Part shown: in pieces, positions 14,039 through 14,195 of the stretch
How positions within the stretch are numbered: position 1 is the first letter of the stretch
Layout of the letters: every line of letters starts with the position of its first letter
From: Oscillospiraceae bacterium
Lineage (GTDB): Bacteria > Bacillota > Clostridia > Oscillospirales > Oscillospiraceae
Length of the DNA stretch: 14,195 nucleotides
Direction: 5' to 3'
NCBI GenBank assembly: GCA_016296235.1
Contig: JAEDJR010000030.1
Span: 1 to 14,195 of the forward strand
Made by a program: the position numbers and the translations under genes
Notes under the pieces: generated by a model
What the model saw: only the letters and a program-made list of their open reading frames with translations
What the model was told of the DNA's origin: nothing
Databases searched by the model: none

Positions 14039-14168
14039 CGCACCCAAAGGCTCCCCTGCGCAAGGGGAGCTGTCAGCCGCAAGGCTGACTGAGGGGTCGG
14101 CGCAAGCAGCAACTGCCTGCACACAACCCCTCCGGCCCTGCGGGCCACCTCCCCTTACACAGGGGAGG
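14039..14168. repeat. full-length MITE-like palindromic repeat upstream of the peptidase gene
   Basis: Four hairpins in order: GCTCCCCT/AGGGGAGC (14050-14070), GTCAGCC/GGCTGAC (14072-14089), GGCCC/GGGCC (14134-14146) and CCTCCCCT/AGGGGAGG (14148-14168). A core of about 40 bases lies between the inner pairs. The outer left flank, CGCACCCAAAGG (14039-14050), matches the GGGTGCG flank of the units near 12710 and 12760 in reverse. Overall order (C-run hairpin, second hairpin, GGGGT motif, core, mirror image) matches the element at 5683-5820. Elements of this look are abundant in gut Clostridia. I see no peptidase promoter convincingly placed between it and the ATG at 13949. Confidence 0.85.
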
Positions 14169-14195
14169 CATGGTGCGGCCTGTATTTGTGCAAAA

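Noticed and set aside
13950..14063. N-terminal extension of the M14 peptidase by 38 codons
   Set aside because: It runs into the repeat at 14039 and has no ribosome binding site, whereas GGAGGGGA precedes the ATG at 13949.
1..14195. tRNA or rRNA genes
   Set aside because: No cloverleaf with a GGTTCGAATCC-like T arm and CCA-end stem, and no rRNA-like conserved blocks, were seen in the gaps between genes on either strand.

Overview
The window is a GC-rich (about 60% by eye), tightly packed stretch of a Gram-positive chromosome. Every convincing gene lies on the minus strand. Conserved blocks (gdpP-rplI-dnaB and tilS-hpt-ftsH), TATAAT-type promoters, GGAGG-type ribosome binding sites and interspersed palindromic repeats point to a Firmicute. 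A gut Clostridia lineage of the Oscillospiraceae type is the best guess; the repeats and base composition suggest this but do not prove it.

Layout in transcription order (right to left). (1) 14168-13950: a MITE-like palindromic repeat, then a cytoplasmic-looking LysM + M14 peptidase gene (13949-12777). The gene is followed by degenerate repeat units and a strong two-way terminator hairpin. (2) 12776-12430: a 347-base gene-free stretch with the promoter of a two-component operon, four 11-base-spaced direct repeats of the kind bound by PhoB/OmpR-family regulators, and a possible rightward promoter feeding an approximately 80-nt candidate small RNA. (3) 12429-8399: response regulator, sensor kinase, HtrA-type protease and a small ferritin-like protein, probably one operon. 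The last gene's ribosome binding site is buried in a 13-bp hairpin. (4) 8369-1: a new promoter, then gdpP, rplI, (palindromic repeat), dnaB, tilS, hpt, ftsH and deoC (cut by the window edge), with gaps of 2-32 bases or overlaps everywhere except at the repeat.

Region 4 groups core functions: c-di-AMP turnover, ribosome, replication fork helicase, tRNA-Ile lysidine formation, purine salvage, membrane protease and deoxynucleoside catabolism. Region 3 reads as an envelope or redox stress circuit. A kinase with a cysteine-rich outer sensor would control a membrane-anchored protease and a di-iron protein. The most interesting unexplained signals are the repeat array with the divergent candidate sRNA, the SD-sequestering hairpin, and the inverted repeats bracketing the peptidase gene.
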